Counted from the stretch's first letter, positions 1-11,298 are shown. The stretch is DNA of 64,000 nucleotides from Gyrodactylus bullatarudis (GCA_012064415.1 SSNU01000047.1:127095-191094); one strand, 5' to 3'. Numbers and translations: made by a program. The notes: generated by a model from the letters alone, not told the origin.

Positions 1-93
1 AAGGTGAAGGATTTTCGACACATGCTTCAATACAAAATATTGCTTAGAATTGATAGTTCTATCAGAAAAGTTAAAAATTAAACCCTACCCTAG

Positions 94-430
94 GGAGCAC
101 TACGTCATTGTACCAAACCGACGAATAATCAGATATCCCCCTGGTTTGACATATGAGAAAGGACAAATCCTTCTTTTCCAAGAAAAAAATGTATTTTTTC
201 TTCTGTCCACATGCTTTTTAGTAGGTCTGTTAGTTATTTTGAAATACCGAAAATATGAGATGCTCAAACCATTTTGTAGGAATTTAAATTCTGATCGGAA
301 TGATATAGAGCTTCGGTATCAAGTTGTTTATGGTGGTGCTGCGGCCTTTCCCATGTGCCAAACCTGTATGGGGGACTGTATTTATTTTATAAATTTGACT
401 CCAAAAATATTTGAGCCTTTTGAAATATAG
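94..430 (+). CDS. terminal exon of an unrecognised single-pass membrane protein
   Basis: An open frame of about 111 codons ends in TAG at 428-430. It is visibly richer in G+C and more balanced in codon use than its surroundings. A pyrimidine-rich acceptor (CCCTACCCTAG) ends at 93, so I start the exon at 94 in phase 2; no ATG lies upstream in frame. Residues around 35-57 (beginning NVFFLLSTCF) form one clear hydrophobic membrane segment, followed by a basic stretch (KYRKY) and a Cys-rich part (PMCQTCMGDC). I recognise no family. The rest of the gene would lie upstream of the window. Bases about 10-115 resemble 11815-11920, the end of a MITE, so the exon or its acceptor abuts a repeat remnant. 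It could also be a chance frame, but length and composition argue for a real exon. Confidence 0.45.
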
Positions 431-1480
431 ATTCAAATTTATCTATTAGAACTGGACACACTTTTGCGAGTTGAAAAATGTCTTAAGATGAAAAGCAGTG
501 CTCTAGTGGTGACGTAAAGAATTTCAACAAGTAATTCTTAAACCTGAACTGGATCTAAGAAACCTTTCATCAAGAAAAAAGACAAAGATATCATAAATTA
601 AACAATGTCCAATTGTTCACAAGAAATTCCTTTTAAAGGTCAAAATCATTAAATAAAAAATGAAGATTTTGTTCTAAGCTATAATAAATAATCACAAAAA
701 GAAAAATGCAATGATCAAAAAATGATCAACTTTCCAGGTTCAAAGAGACCCAAAACAAAGGCTTCTTGTGAGCTTGTGGAAGTCAAGTGATCAATAAATA
801 TCTAAAATATCAAACAGTTTCTTTAATTAATATTCAAATATCTTTCGTTCCTAGGCAAATTAAAATGTTTTCTCCGAATATATTCTGAACCATCTGGATA
901 TTCTTAAATTGATTTTTTAGAAATAAATGTTTTGTTAGTATTTATCAAGTAGTTAATTACATGATATCGAAAACAAATTAAAACTGTAGTAATGCGTAGT
1001 TTTTACATCTAAATAGATTGCTCAGAAACTTTTCAAGTTCTTGTCTTCGGAGCCAAAAAAAAAGTTTCTCTTTATTTTCGTATTTATAATTCAATTTCCT
1101 GTAAAAGACAACATTTTTAAAATTTCAATTTGGCGCCAAATTTTAATTTTCTTCGGAAATTCCATAGATTTCAGAGCGTGATCAGAAGAGTAGTCTCAAT
1201 CAATACATATATTTAAAGACTGAAGTGTAGCGCTTATCTCTTACAAAATCAGGCATCGCCTTTCTTTCTCTATGACACCATAGCCAAAGTCAAAACTAAT
1301 ATCGAAAAACATCCTAGAACAAGAATAAAATATGCTAATGATTTATTTAGTTTGCTGAGAGCTAAGTGTGGTGTGAGATGCTATAAATGCTCTTAAAGAA
1401 ATTTTTGAAAGAAACAATTTCAACCCAAGAAATTAGCAACAATGCATTCTTCTGCGTCTCTTTATTACATTTTAAGCGTT
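431..1480. other. no gene seen
   Basis: AT-rich sequence with no convincing open frame or structured RNA. AATAAA-like hexamers near 650-690 could serve the exon ending at 430, but they are common by chance in this composition. Confidence 0.5.
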
Positions 1481-1499
1481 TTGCTAGTTTTTTACCAAT

Positions 1500-1810
1500 C
1501 ACTTACATTTCAATAAAATATTACAAATAAATATAGTATAATCTTTGTAGAGGTTCTCATTTAAAAAAATGTTAAAGAAATAAATAGATAAAAATAACGG
1601 ACAATCAAATTCATCAATTTGGAGATTGTGAAAAGTTATCATAAAATGTATTAAATATGAAAAACTAGTGTCTGCAAGCAAAACGAAAATCATCTGGTCA
1701 ATGAAGATATGAGTAAAGTAAAGACTTAGTGTAGTCCAATTTAGATCTAATGTGAGACATGACTCATTTAAGATTAGTCAAGTCATCACAATCAGACAGT
1801 TCATATTTTA
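1500..1810 (+). repeat. dispersed repeat, second copy at 39250-39585
   Basis: The 1665-1810 part matches 39440-39570 on the same strand. Shared blocks include GTGAGACATGAC and TCAAGTCATCACAATCAGA. The 39-kb copy is a clean insertion inside a transposon arm, so this is a mobile, probably non-autonomous sequence. I find no ORF that matters. Confidence 0.6.
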
Positions 1811-2704
1811 ACTTAATAGTGTTGAAAGTGGATAATAAGTAATTAGATTCATATTTAGAATTCTTTAGGTTATAGTTATTCTCAGAAATAGAATGAGACT
1901 CATAAAATTTTAAATCTATAAATGCAAATCTACGAACCCAGAGCGGGTTAATCCCTGAGATCGAGATAAGCGCATTGTACGAGTCCAGATATAGAGAATG
2001 TAGAAATCTATATTGTTAGTTTTGCTTGTAGAGCAGTAATCTAGCCTTGGTGGTAAGATAAACAATGTCAATTAAACATACTATAGTTTCACCATCGACG
2101 ATAAGCTTTCTCCGAGAACCGAAACTCAGTCAACCAATTTAGGTTTTATTTTGGCCTAAGATAGGCCAGTTTTTATTTTTAATTTTTTCTCTTTATTTTT
2201 TCCATATCTAGGTATCAATTTTCTCAAATTTTTCTCATTTCGTCCAACTCTAGTTTATAGTATATAAGGAGTTGAGCCTCATTGTCTACATCTGAAAATT
2301 ATAAATATAAAGTATTGTATATTAAATGAAGATCTCTTCTTCTATTGGTTGCTGTGTGTACTCTAGTTACTTCTTTTATTTGTAAGATTAAAATATAATA
2401 CTTCTATTGAATGAAAAGTGTATTCGAAAAACGAAACCAAAGGGTATTATAGTCGTTTCTTTAATTGAATGAAAAATCTTCTACTTTTTGTAAATATACA
2501 GAATATACCTTTCAGTTATTGATGATCTTCTACTTTTTGTATTTATTCTAACTACTTAGAATAATTAGTCGTTTGAGGTTTGACTTGAGCTGCTGCAAGA
2601 TTAAATAAATGCAAAATTACATGAAGCTGATATTTGGCTAATAGGGAGGCTTCTTCCTTATGCAGGATTATATAATAGCAATAATATTTTTACCTTCGAA
2701 AATA

Positions 2705-2945
2705 TCTAATTGTGGGTGTAAATATGGGGGGGGGTTAGGTCAAAACTGTGAAAAGACGAAAAAAAGAAAAAAAAATTTTATCCAAAATCAAAACTGCTCC
2801 AATGTTTGTGAGTGTTTGATGAGACAAGAAATGAACGAATCTGGTATTTTTATTAGATAGAAAGAATCAGCAGAAAATTCTCTATCGAATTAATCAAACT
2901 TGAGTGAATTTTTTTTGGAAAGTTTGACCCTTACAAGCCTACTTT
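2705..2945 (+). repeat. dispersed repeat, second copy at 52810-53015
   Basis: Same-strand similarity over about 200 bases, including CTGTGAAAAGAC, CCAAAATCAAAACTGC and AGAATCAGCA, ending near CCTACTT in both. No coding capacity is evident and no inverted termini are visible. Confidence 0.6.
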
Positions 2946-3031
2946 ATAGTAGCTATACATTATTTTACTCAATTTAAATGGGACAGAGAGGAGAGGGACA
3001 TTTTTTACAGATGTACAACTGTAGTTTCTCT

Positions 3032-3150
3032 TTAACCCTTACGGTATCGGGACTGTATTTCCTTATTTTAACAAAATCCAAAATTTAACAATTTCACCAA
3101 AAATATTACTAATGCAAGTTTTCATTTTGGGCGTCAGATTTTTCGACATG
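3032..3150 (+). repeat. truncated piggyBac-type MITE
   Basis: Starts at TTAACCCTTACGG and matches the left part of the complete copy at 27239-27446, including the shared block ATTACTAATGCAAGTT (ATTATTAATGCAAGTT there). The other end is not recognisable. Confidence 0.45.
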
Positions 3151-3199
3151 TATTCGAAATATTGTGTGAGTCCTAACTATTTTTATCAGGGTAATCTAA

Positions 3200-3415
3200 A
3201 TGTTTTTTTATTCTAATCTTAATTTTAATGTTCTTTCAAGAGATGAATTTTATTATCAGAGTTATTACTCTAATAATTCTGATTACTATAATTTTTATAA
3301 TCCTTATTTTTTAAGAAATACTACACCTTTCTCTCCTTTCTCTCCAGCAAGCGAACAACGTTATAGTCAATCTATGCCGAACAGCTCCCTGAAGAACTAC
3401 TTGGTTCAAAACTAA
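3200..3415 (+). CDS. dispersed coding-like exon, copy A
   Basis: An ATG-initiated frame of 71 codons. It is Asn/Tyr/Ser-rich at the start (residues 18-36) and ends SMPNSSLKNYLVQN before TAA. The last about 45 residues recur at 24227-24408 and, inverted, at 33755-33629. Copy A lacks a segment that copies B and C carry (GPIQARRQNSQV and equivalents); its junction reads TTTCTCTCCAG followed by CAAGCG, which resembles a splice acceptor. The protein part is more conserved than its surroundings. Function unknown: it may be the last exon of a duplicated host gene or part of an unrecognised mobile element. Confidence 0.4.
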   Translation: MFFYSNLNFNVLSRDEFYYQSYYSNNSDYYNFYNPYFLRNTTPFSPFSPASEQRYSQSMPNSSLKNYLVQN

Positions 3416-3419
3416 GTAA

Positions 3420-4100
3420 GGAAGGTGTAAAATGAAGCTCAAATGTGTTTTGTTTTACAAAAGCATAATTCTTGTTGCTTATTACTAGTCAGTAATTAAT
3501 TTAGTTGAGAAGATAAACTTTTCTCAGCAATAAAAGAAACTTTTTTATTCGAAATTGCGTGTAAGAAGCTTTTATTGTTGATATCTTTAATCATCAAGAT
3601 AGCATTATTGCACGATAATCCTTACTGTAGAAGCAATCTCCATGTCTAATTCGACGCATTAAAAATTAAAAAGAAAAAAAGGCAAATTTAATCATTTTGT
3701 GTCTAACAGACAGTTTTCCTATGAATTTCCAAAATTGAATCATGGCCAAGATCATCTTCTCTTTCAAAGCGATAAAAATTTTATTTTGATCAAAATTTCA
3801 AGTATATTTTTCGGAAGTTTTTGTATCTTTTTATCTATAGAATTGAGCAAAATTGTTCATGATTTTCAAAAAAAACGATTTTAAACAGAAAAGTTTTTGG
3901 AAATAAATCAATTTTCCTTGAACTAGAATAGCACGTGTCAGATTAATTCTAGAGATGAGATGTTTGCTTATTCTGAAGGGGCTATTGAATGGGAATTTTC
4001 AGACTCTTTAGTAAGACAGTCTTACAAATCGGACTTTCAAAGCGTAAAAATCTCTTTAAAAATTATGCTTCTGTTAAATATTTTCATTGAAAATCTCTAT
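3420..4100. other. no gene seen
   Basis: AT-rich spacer between the repeat-like exon and the GPCR 3' end. I see no supported gene. Confidence 0.45.
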
Positions 4101-4106
4101 TTTATT
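4101..4106 (-). promoter_or_regulatory. polyadenylation signal AATAAA of the GPCR gene
   Basis: TTTATT on the plus strand, that is AATAAA on the minus strand, 43 nt beyond the GPCR stop codon. Spacing and orientation fit a short 3' UTR. Confidence 0.6.
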
Positions 4107-4148
4107 TTCGGAACAAAGATGGAATAGAAAAAATAATTGTCACTAAAA

Positions 4149-4736
4149 TTACTTGATATCAGCAACATTGACTTCATCGTCTTGATCAATATCCTGACAG
4201 TAGCATTTACACCTGCATGGACGACATACAAATGTAACTGGAATAATTCGACAAGTCTTTCGAATATTTCTCATCTCAAGGCACTTGTTACACAATTCTT
4301 TAAAGAGGGAAATGAAGTTCTTCTGAAATGTCCTACTGACCATCATCAGTAGGGGTAATACATAAAGTCTCCTAAGAGTACTAAAATGATCAAATACAAA
4401 AGACAAGTAGGTATACTGATCCTCGATCGTTTGTATAGTATCTGGACTCGCTGACTTGACAATATCACATTGGACTGACAAAAATGTATAGATGAACACG
4501 TATAAAAACATCATGAGATTCTCATCCTCATAATCTACCTTGTATCTCGTTGTGTTGCAATAAAATTTGTTCTTGTTGAATTTGGCAGAGTTGAATAAAC
4601 GAAGTCTTAATTTGTTGAAAATTAAATTTGACTGCAAGTTGAATGAAAGGATTTGTCCATTATTTTCAAATAGGAGAATTAGAAAATGTCCCAAACCGAA
4701 AAAGAGAAAAATATCCGGTAAGAAACAGTTCAAAGT
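4149..4736 (-). CDS. divergent 7TM receptor (GPCR), exon 3 of 3
   Basis: Exon 3 begins after a TTTTTTCCCTTTCAG acceptor, in phase 0, and runs 195 codons to TAA at 4151-4149. It continues the fifth membrane segment begun in exon 2 (LPDIFLFFGLGHFLILLF), then a basic loop of about 50 residues, then segments six (LMMFLYVFIYTFLSV) and seven (LRRLYVLPLLMMVSRTF). After segment seven, RTFQKNFISLFKELCNKC looks like helix 8 with cysteines suited to palmitoylation. The NPxxY motif of class A receptors is replaced by LPLLMMV, so the receptor is far from textbook rhodopsins. The tail is Cys-rich (CRPCRCKCYC), then acidic. Membrane topology is seen; the ligand is unknown. Confidence 0.75.
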   Translation of the reverse strand, partial: TLNCFLPDIFLFFGLGHFLILLFENNGQILSFNLQSNLIFNKLRLRLFNSAKFNKNKFYCNTTRYKVDYEDENLMMFLYVFIYTFLSVQCDIVKSASPDTIQTIEDQYTYLSFVFDHFSTLRRLYVLPLLMMVSRTFQKNFISLFKELCNKCLEMRNIRKTCRIIPVTFVCRPCRCKCYCQDIDQDDEVNVADIK

Positions 4737-4994
4737 CTGAAAGGGAAAAAATTAAAATTTATTACGATATACACATTGGTCATGAAGAATAGTGAGACAA
4801 TACAATTTCTAAGATTTTACACGCTATTGAAATTCTTTTTTTTCATTGTATCCTCACGTGATAAATGTAGGATTTCATTCAAATTCATGGTTGGAATTAA
4901 AGAAACCAGCTCCATGTTAATTATCATGGAGTAAAAATGATACTAAGTCAATAGTGTTAATTAGACTTGGGCGAAAATTTCCAATATACCTAAA

Positions 4995-5600
4995 ATCACC
5001 TGTCGATATGGTAATAATTCATTCCAACAAATGGTTAAATTAGAGAACAGTTGTCCCTCTTATTTCTCTCTAAGTTTACTTTGAATCTTGTTGGTCTTTT
5101 TGAAATGAAATGAAAACGAATCCCTTGCGGTGAGCCCTTAGTCTCTTTGTCATTCAGAAAAATCACTGCAAAACAAGAGGGGGCAAATGTTCTATTAGCT
5201 CACCAAATTTCGCTTTATTTTATACTTGAAAAAAGGGACTCGATTGCAGAAAAATTGCTTTGAAATTCAGTAAAATTTTCTATCGAGGAATTTTCATTCG
5301 TAATTAATTTTTATCAGTTTGTAGGAAATGAAGAATTCTAGGCAAAGAAACCTTCAAAAGAAATGAAATCAAATTTCCATTATCACTAGTGATTATCGTA
5401 TATGCACCGAATGGCTAAATTAGAGAACAGTTTCCTTATTTCTCTCTAAGTTTACTTTAAATCGTGTTGGTATTTTTATTATCGATGACATGAAAACTCA
5501 CCGCAAAGAATTCGTTTTCATTTCATCGATGTTAAAAGGCTCTTAGTCTCTTTGTAATTCAGAAAAATTACTGCAAAACAAGAGGGGATTAGCCAATTTA
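4995..5600 (+). repeat. two tandem copies of a repeat, third copy inverted at 51850-52060
   Basis: 5030-5190 and 5405-5590 share TTAGAGAACAGTT, TATTTCTCTCTAAGTTTACTT, TAGTCTCTTTG and TGCAAAACAAGAGG. The same blocks occur inverted at 51850-52060, including an ATCGATGAAATGAAAAC segment. There is no coding content. Confidence 0.6.
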
Positions 5601-6510
5601 TTGGCATTTAATATATATTTCATTCCTATTTAAAATTTCTATAAATTTAGGAAGTCTTCCTAAATTTCACCCAACAGATACATGTCATTCATAAGTAACG
5701 TATTTAGAATTTTGAAAAAAATCAATTACTTTTGTTGAGATTAATAAAATTAAAAAAGAAAAATTGGTATCTTTCAATGAACAAAGGCTTGTTGGATAGG
5801 TAACTTATAGACTAAATAATTTATACGATCTTTCTTTTACCTAGTGCAGAAAATCTTCGGCACAATGGTAAATAATTATTTAATTATAATTAATACCCAT
5901 TTAGTTCCTTAATTTTAAAGTGTTGTTTTACTGTTGAGAATTTCTCAAATATTCAAATATTTTTAAAAATTTCAAGATGATTTTTAATTCTTTGTAGAAA
6001 TAATCCATCGTTTCTATCAATCTAAATCCTTCTGATACTTAATCATACTAAAGATAGACAAAAATTGGCTAAATGATACAATAGCGCAACACCTCGAAAA
6101 TTTAATTTATGCCTTACAAGTAGTTAGTTTATATAGAAAATTATTATCAATTAATCAAATTTATTTATTATTAAAGCAAAGAAATATTCACATAACACAT
6201 TTTTCGATGAATTTTCAGTTCGCAATACATTGATTCGATATTCCAATAAACCAATCCAATAGCCTTTTGCTCGAATTTTGCTTATTTAACGACAAATAAA
6301 ATTCATTTATCTCACTATTGAATGATTTGTTTCAGTCCAACTGAGTTGTTGAGAGTGATCCAATTATCTATACCCTGAATAGTCATATCGAAAAATTATT
6401 TAGAGTTTTTCAAATCCTCAGCCTTTTAGAACAATAGGAAAAGTAGCAATAGTATTTTGTTTGTATTATGTCAAGAATATTTCAAATAAATGTTTTCTAT
6501 TTAAAATAAC
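5601..6510. other. no gene seen (within GPCR intron 2)
   Basis: Low-complexity AT-rich sequence without recognisable features. Confidence 0.5.
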
Positions 6511-6516
6511 TAAAAT

Positions 6517-6738
6517 ATGGAATTCTTCAGCCATGTCAAATCCAAGTCTTCTAAAGATAAAAATTATATAAGAATGACACAAAATTTGACAGTAAAACTT
6601 TTACTGGAAAAGGCTGGATTTTTAGTCAACTCCAGTGACCAAATATCAATCAAAAATCTATATTTTCTAACCTTAGAAATAAATGAACTTTCGGTAATTT
6701 TTATAATTTTAACAATTTATCGTGTCAATTCATCATAA
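6517..6738 (+). CDS. small hypothetical ORF
   Basis: An ATG-initiated frame of 73 codons with a Lys/Ser-rich start and a hydrophobic C-terminal third (LSVIFIILTIY). It lies antisense in the GPCR intron and resembles nothing I know. Composition is like the surrounding intron, so a chance frame is likely. Confidence 0.12.
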   Translation: MEFFSHVKSKSSKDKNYIRMTQNLTVKLLLEKAGFLVNSSDQISIKNLYFLTLEINELSVIFIILTIYRVNSS

Positions 6739-6939
6739 AAATTTGGAAAAAAGTTTTTGTTACTGACTATCGGGAGAGAAATATTGAGGTTTTTGTCAAT
6801 ATATTAAACTCTCAACGAAACCTAGTTGACATGAAGAAGAGAATTCACAAAAAACTCACTATTTTTCTGCGGAAGATCAGAAAAAATTTATCTTTCGAAT
6901 AAAGTAAGACATTAAGTTGTGGAAATTAAAAAAAATTCT

Positions 6940-7370
6940 TGAAAAAATTTAGGCCGTTTTTTCGAATTTCGAAAATGCAGCAAAATTCTACTTTTTCAAC
7001 TTTCGAATCCATTGTTTTTTATCGTTTTCATAGATTTGAAGTAGTTAAATGCAGATATTCGAGATCAGCATTAGACGAAGAATACGAATTGGGCCGTGGA
7101 GGTAGAAAGGAATCTACTGTTTTCAAGAAAAAGTTAAAATTTTTAATTTAGGATTATCTCCCTTGGTGATAAATAATAAATTCGAAATTTTCGATTTCCC
7201 ACAATAATGACAAATTTCTGTGAATTTCTGAAGCCGAATTCAATTTCTTCGTCTAATGCTGATCTCGAATATATGCATATAACTGCTTCAAATCTATGGA
7301 ATGTTGATTCAAAAGTTGAAAAAGTGGAAATTTGGTACATTTTCGAAATTCGAAAAATGGCCTAATTGTC
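6940..7370. repeat. foldback (inverted-repeat) element
   Basis: About 150-base arms facing each other: the left arm holds TTTTTCGAATTTCGAAAATG, CAGATATTCGAGATCAGC and ATTAGACGAAGAA; the right arm holds their complements. Similar TTCGAATTTCGAAAA ends occur near 12550, 33820 and 37680, so this is one of many copies. The two small frames in the arms are mirror products of the repeat, not genes. Confidence 0.65.
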
Positions 7371-7916
7371 GTCTAATTTTTTCAGAAATTTAATAATATC
7401 TTCAACTTATTGGCTTATTCATTATGGAATTCGAAAAATAAATTTTTTCCTGACTTTCCGAAGAAAAATATTGAGTTTTGTGTAAAAAAGTAAATTATCA
7501 TATTCATGTCATTTAGGCTTAGGTTTAGAATTTTATTTCTTATCAGAAATCCAATCAACTGATATAAAGATTCAAAGTTTAGAAAATACAAAAGAGATAT
7601 ATTTAATAAGAGACTAAACAAGATTTATACAAGATCTCAGTTATTAGAAACTTTGTTCATAACCACATAACAAGTGCGTATGAATTAGACTCTACGTAAA
7701 TATATCATTCCCCTTAGCGATATTTCTGCTCAATGGAGAAGATATTTTGTTCCGTAAACTGTTCTCTATGTTTTAAGATATCCTATATACGTAGAATCAA
7801 TTCAGTATCTGATTCAAATTATTCAGTAGAAATAGAAAAAATCCGGAATCCAAAATAAAATGGATTATACACTCCTCAACCAGTTTTGGTGCTTGAGAAA
7901 GCACACCCCCTGTTTT

Positions 7917-8975
7917 TGACTGTTGAAACAGTTTTTTCTTATTATAGTCATACTTTGAAGTAGGCCAATTATTTAGAAAAATTATCTTTTGGACAATTTT
8001 TTTTTCATTTTGTAGAGAAAGTTCTCCTGATTAGATCTGAACCACTAAACCCTATTAAACTCGTTCGTCTAATGTGAAAAAAATTAAAAATAAAATCTGA
8101 ATTTTGAATGGAGAAATTAATTCGTCATCTTGACTTGACCCTTTAATTACTAATTACTCTCAAGTCACACGGACTATGTTAACGTACACTGAGTAATTAG
8201 TAATTACTAATTACAGCTTCAACTCAACACGTTCTAATTAAAAATCAATAAAGATTTCTAGGCTGAAATTCATTCCAAATTCATTTTTCGGCCACACTGT
8301 TTAGTTTTATCGAAACTTTGAACCTTGATCACTTTCTTATCAAATATTTTCAAATATATCATATATGTGGTAGAAAGATTTCTTTTGCAAATCATAGTTT
8401 ACTTGATGCTTTTTCGAATTAAAAAATAATAACTGAACACTCTTTCCCTGTTCCCTTATATGTACAAATCATATCTATGAAAAAATATAAATGTTTCAAT
8501 TTCAAAAAAAGAAAATTGAGACTCAAAGGTTATTTTTTTAACTTTGAAAATATTCCTTTATTCCAAGAAATGATAATTACTGATGGAGATTTGATATTTT
8601 TGGAGAGCATTGAGACGTCTATTTTAAGCTCGCATATTGAAAAGTAAAAAAAGTTCGAAGGTCAATGACTCATTGAAATTGACCAATGAAATAAAAGAAA
8701 AAGGCCTAAGCCTAAAAGCCTTGAATTATCAAAAATGTACAAGTCAAGATGACGAATTAATTTCTCCATTCAAAATTCAGATTTTATTTTTAATTTTTTT
8801 CACATTAGACGAACGAGTTTAATAGGGTTTAGTGGTTCAGATCTAATCAGGAGAAATTTCTCTACAAAATGAAACAGAAAAAATGAAAAAAAAATTGTCC
8901 AAAAGATAATTTTTCTAAATAATTGGCCTGCTTCAAAGTATGACTATAATAAGAAGAAACTGTTTCAACAGTCAA
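7917..8975. repeat. long inverted repeat, arms about 230 bases
   Basis: Arm 7917-8143 is matched inverted by about 8739-8975. Shared blocks include GACGAATTAATTTCTCCATT, ACATTAGACGAACGAG and GTTCAGATCTAATCAGGAG. The loop of about 600 bases contains a second small palindrome near 8150-8215 built from AGTAATTAGTAATTACTAAT. It looks like a non-autonomous foldback transposon. No coding sequence is seen. Confidence 0.7.
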
Positions 8976-9207
8976 AACTGGTAGAGAAGTGTGGTGCTTT
9001 TTAAAGAATAAAATGAAAGAGCAGCCATTCGATGCAAACTGATAAAATAGAAGTTTGTATTCCTGTTGATTCATGAAGAAATTTGAAATCAAGAGAGATG
9101 GTAGTCTTATGACTAACGCAACGGTTTGTTAAACTTGTTACTCGGTAACAAGATTAACTGGAATCTTTGATAGTCTTAAGACTATCAGGTAATCTTAAGA
9201 CTAACGG

Positions 9208-9381
9208 ATTGGTTTCGGTGCCGATGGACATAACTCTACCAGTTTGATAGATTTCTGGATCAATTAAAGTTTAAATTGAAGCCCACAATGTGAACTTGCA
9301 TTAATAATATTTTTGGTCAAATCTTCATAGCTAAATTTTGGTTTTTATAAAAATTGTGAAATAGTCTCGGCATCGAAAGGG
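9208..9381 (-). mobile_element. piggyBac-type MITE, inverted and damaged
   Basis: Reverse-strand copy of the 27.2-kb element. The end at 9381 reads CCCTTTCGATGCCGAGACTA and is followed by TTAA at 9382-9385. The other end, near GGTTTCGGTGCCGATGG, has lost its TTAA. Confidence 0.55.
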
Positions 9382-9536
9382 TTAACTAACTATTTAGCAA
9401 TATAATAAAGCTTGTTGAATTTGATACTAGGTTTGTTTGATTGAATCAAATTTTTCGAAAATAATATCAAAGATTAAGAAAACAATACAACATTGTAAGG
9501 ACCCTAAATGGAACTTTTTATATAATTTTAGCTGAA

Positions 9537-9920
9537 TAGTTCGTTTAACTTGTTACCAGGTTTTAAGTATAATAAGTTTGAGATTGAAATATGAATTTCT
9601 GCATACAAAAAATAACATCCATGTTTCCCCATGAGCAATCCTCGATTCTGATTGGTCCTTACAGGGAACCAATGATATTCGAGTGAAATTTGCCCTATAT
9701 AAACGGGGTAGAGTTGGATTCTTATTTATCTCTTCTCACTTTACAGGACTTTCACCTGTATTATCAGAAAACGTCCAAATGGCTTTAAATGGTAAAAAAA
9801 GTAGTCCTTTAAATATTCCTCATCAACAAATAAAAATACTTGATGAGAAGATATTCATATTAAGATCACTAACTATTTAGTTATTCCTGAAACTGGGTAA
9901 CAAATTTGACGAACTATTGA
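9537..9920 (+). mobile_element. small TIR element carrying a Pol II promoter-like block
   Basis: The termini are inverted: AGTTCGTTTAACTTGTTACC at 9537 and, inverted, AGTTCGTCAAATTTGTTACC ending near 9915. Inside are CCAAT-type boxes in both orientations (GATTGGTCC, GAACCAATG near 9652-9673) and a TATATAAA box near 9696, followed about 80 bases later by an ATG. Related GTTACC termini recur near 9130, 10075, 18550 and 19920. It may be a deletion derivative that keeps the 5' end of a transposase gene. Confidence 0.5.
9779..9880 (+). CDS. 33-codon ORF downstream of a TATA box
   Basis: ATG at 9779 opens a frame of 33 residues (MALNGKKSSPLNIPHQQIKI and on) to TAG at 878-880 of that kilobase. It lies about 80 bases below a TATATAAA box inside a small TIR element. 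The product resembles no family I know. It could be the truncated N-terminus of a transposase. Confidence 0.2.
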   Translation: MALNGKKSSPLNIPHQQIKILDEKIFILRSLTI

Positions 9921-10199
9921 GTTAAAATCCTTACGTAAAATTAATACTGTTGGCTGAATTTCAACACTTGATACGTCTTATTTTCTGGAATCCATGAGTT
10001 TCGCAGTGGACTGTATAAGAAGTCTCAATTTCAGACCCTACAAAATTGGACTATCTGGTAGTCTCAAGACTATCAAGAGTAACAAGATTAACGGTAACGT
10101 ATTTATAAATATAAAACGATGTCTAAGGCTCTCTGATCGATCTGGTATCGTAATTCTATCCATATTGGGGTATCATACATGTTGTGAATCTTGATAAAG

Positions 10200-10800
10200 T
10201 ATGATAGTCCTGTTCTACTAGTTATTATGTATTCATTTACTTGCAGTCATATTTAATAAGAACTTAAATATAAAATCATACGTTCATCCAGTCTTAGACA
10301 TCGTATCATATTTATAAATATACTAAAACCGTACTAGATTTGAACTATAAAATATTTTTTTGACTAAATATGGAAAAGTATAGACTAAATCTGATTAAAC
10401 GCATGGAATAAATTTGCGAATCCCTCTTAATCTTCGGAATGTTAATCTTTTATGATTATTCAGGGATTATAGTATTAAGGATTTGATTAAAGAAAATAAG
10501 TATAAAATCAGGGCGTTCTGATACACTAAAACAGTTTCGAAAGATTAAACAATAAAAGATTGACTTAATCAATTGAATTAATACTTTTGCTGTTGAAAAC
10601 GAACTATCAAAAAATTAATAAACTGAGAAAATTCTTTAGATATAACATATGATAATAACACTGTGTGTCAAAAAAATAGGTCTCGGAGTAATAGTAATAA
10701 TTATAATTATTATTAGACTTTGCAAAATTACATGAATCTCCCATAGATATTAGTGTGTGGAAATATCTGTATCTGTAGAAATTTCTGTATATTCTTGAAT
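10200..10800. other. no gene seen (within GPCR intron 2)
   Basis: AT-rich. The block AAATATAAAACGATGTCTAA near 10100 is roughly inverted near 10290-10320, suggesting a decayed short inverted repeat. Confidence 0.35.
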
Positions 10801-10855
10801 TACAACTAGCTTAACATGGACCTAGTTTTGTTTTTTGAAAAAAACTAAAACTCAC

Positions 10856-11298
10856 TGCTGTGAACCAATAGTAGTAGACCACGTATTTTCCATACCTTTG
10901 CCAAGGCTCAAGAATGCAAATGTCAAGAAATCCAAATCCAAACAAAACATTATGGGCGTTGACCACAACACACAAGAATATCACAGCAAAACAAACTATT
11001 TTGGCTAAATAAATCCGATTTAGAAAAAGATATTCCGTAATTTCGATAATCTCTGAAGGATCACTTTCCTCTATCGAGTCTCGACTAATGATAGCATCAG
11101 TCTTGGAATCTTTTTCAGATAGACTTGGCCTTGTGGTGTGTGCAAAAGATTTTATTTTGCCCCGGAAAAGTATCAACTGATGGATATTATAGTATAAAAT
11201 TATTGTCATCAGCCAGTGAGGTGTGTAGGTCAGGATTTCTTCAACTGTCAATGATATCCGGCAATAGTCCTTTGATAAATGACCAAAATCTCCGTAAA
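10856..11298 (-). CDS. divergent 7TM receptor (GPCR), exon 2 of 3
   Basis: The acceptor CCCTTTTTCTAG ends at 11299. The exon opens with two bases that complete a codon started in exon 1, and ends in phase 0 at GCA followed by GTGAGT. It encodes about 147 residues. Segment three (EEILTYTPHWLMTIILYY) is preceded by a Cys (DYCRIS), the place of the conserved TM3 cysteine. Then comes an unusually long, Ser/Glu-rich intracellular loop of roughly 55 residues, segment four (LAKIVCFAVIFLCVVV), an extracellular loop with a Cys (DICILEP) that could form the class A disulphide, and the start of segment five. There is no DRY motif; YYNIHQ sits in its place. Confidence 0.75.

Larger units (their letters stand above)
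4737..10855 (-). other. GPCR intron 2 (about 6.1 kb)
   Basis: Donor GTGAGT directly follows codon GCA at 10856. The acceptor TTTCAG ends at 4737. The intron is phase 0 at both ends. It contains the 5-kb repeat pair, two foldback elements (6.94-7.35 and 7.92-8.98 kb), a piggyBac-type MITE and a small TIR element. Confidence 0.7.

Noticed and set aside
6939..7340. Two small proteins of 65-70 codons
   Set aside because: They are near mirror translations of the two arms of a foldback repeat.
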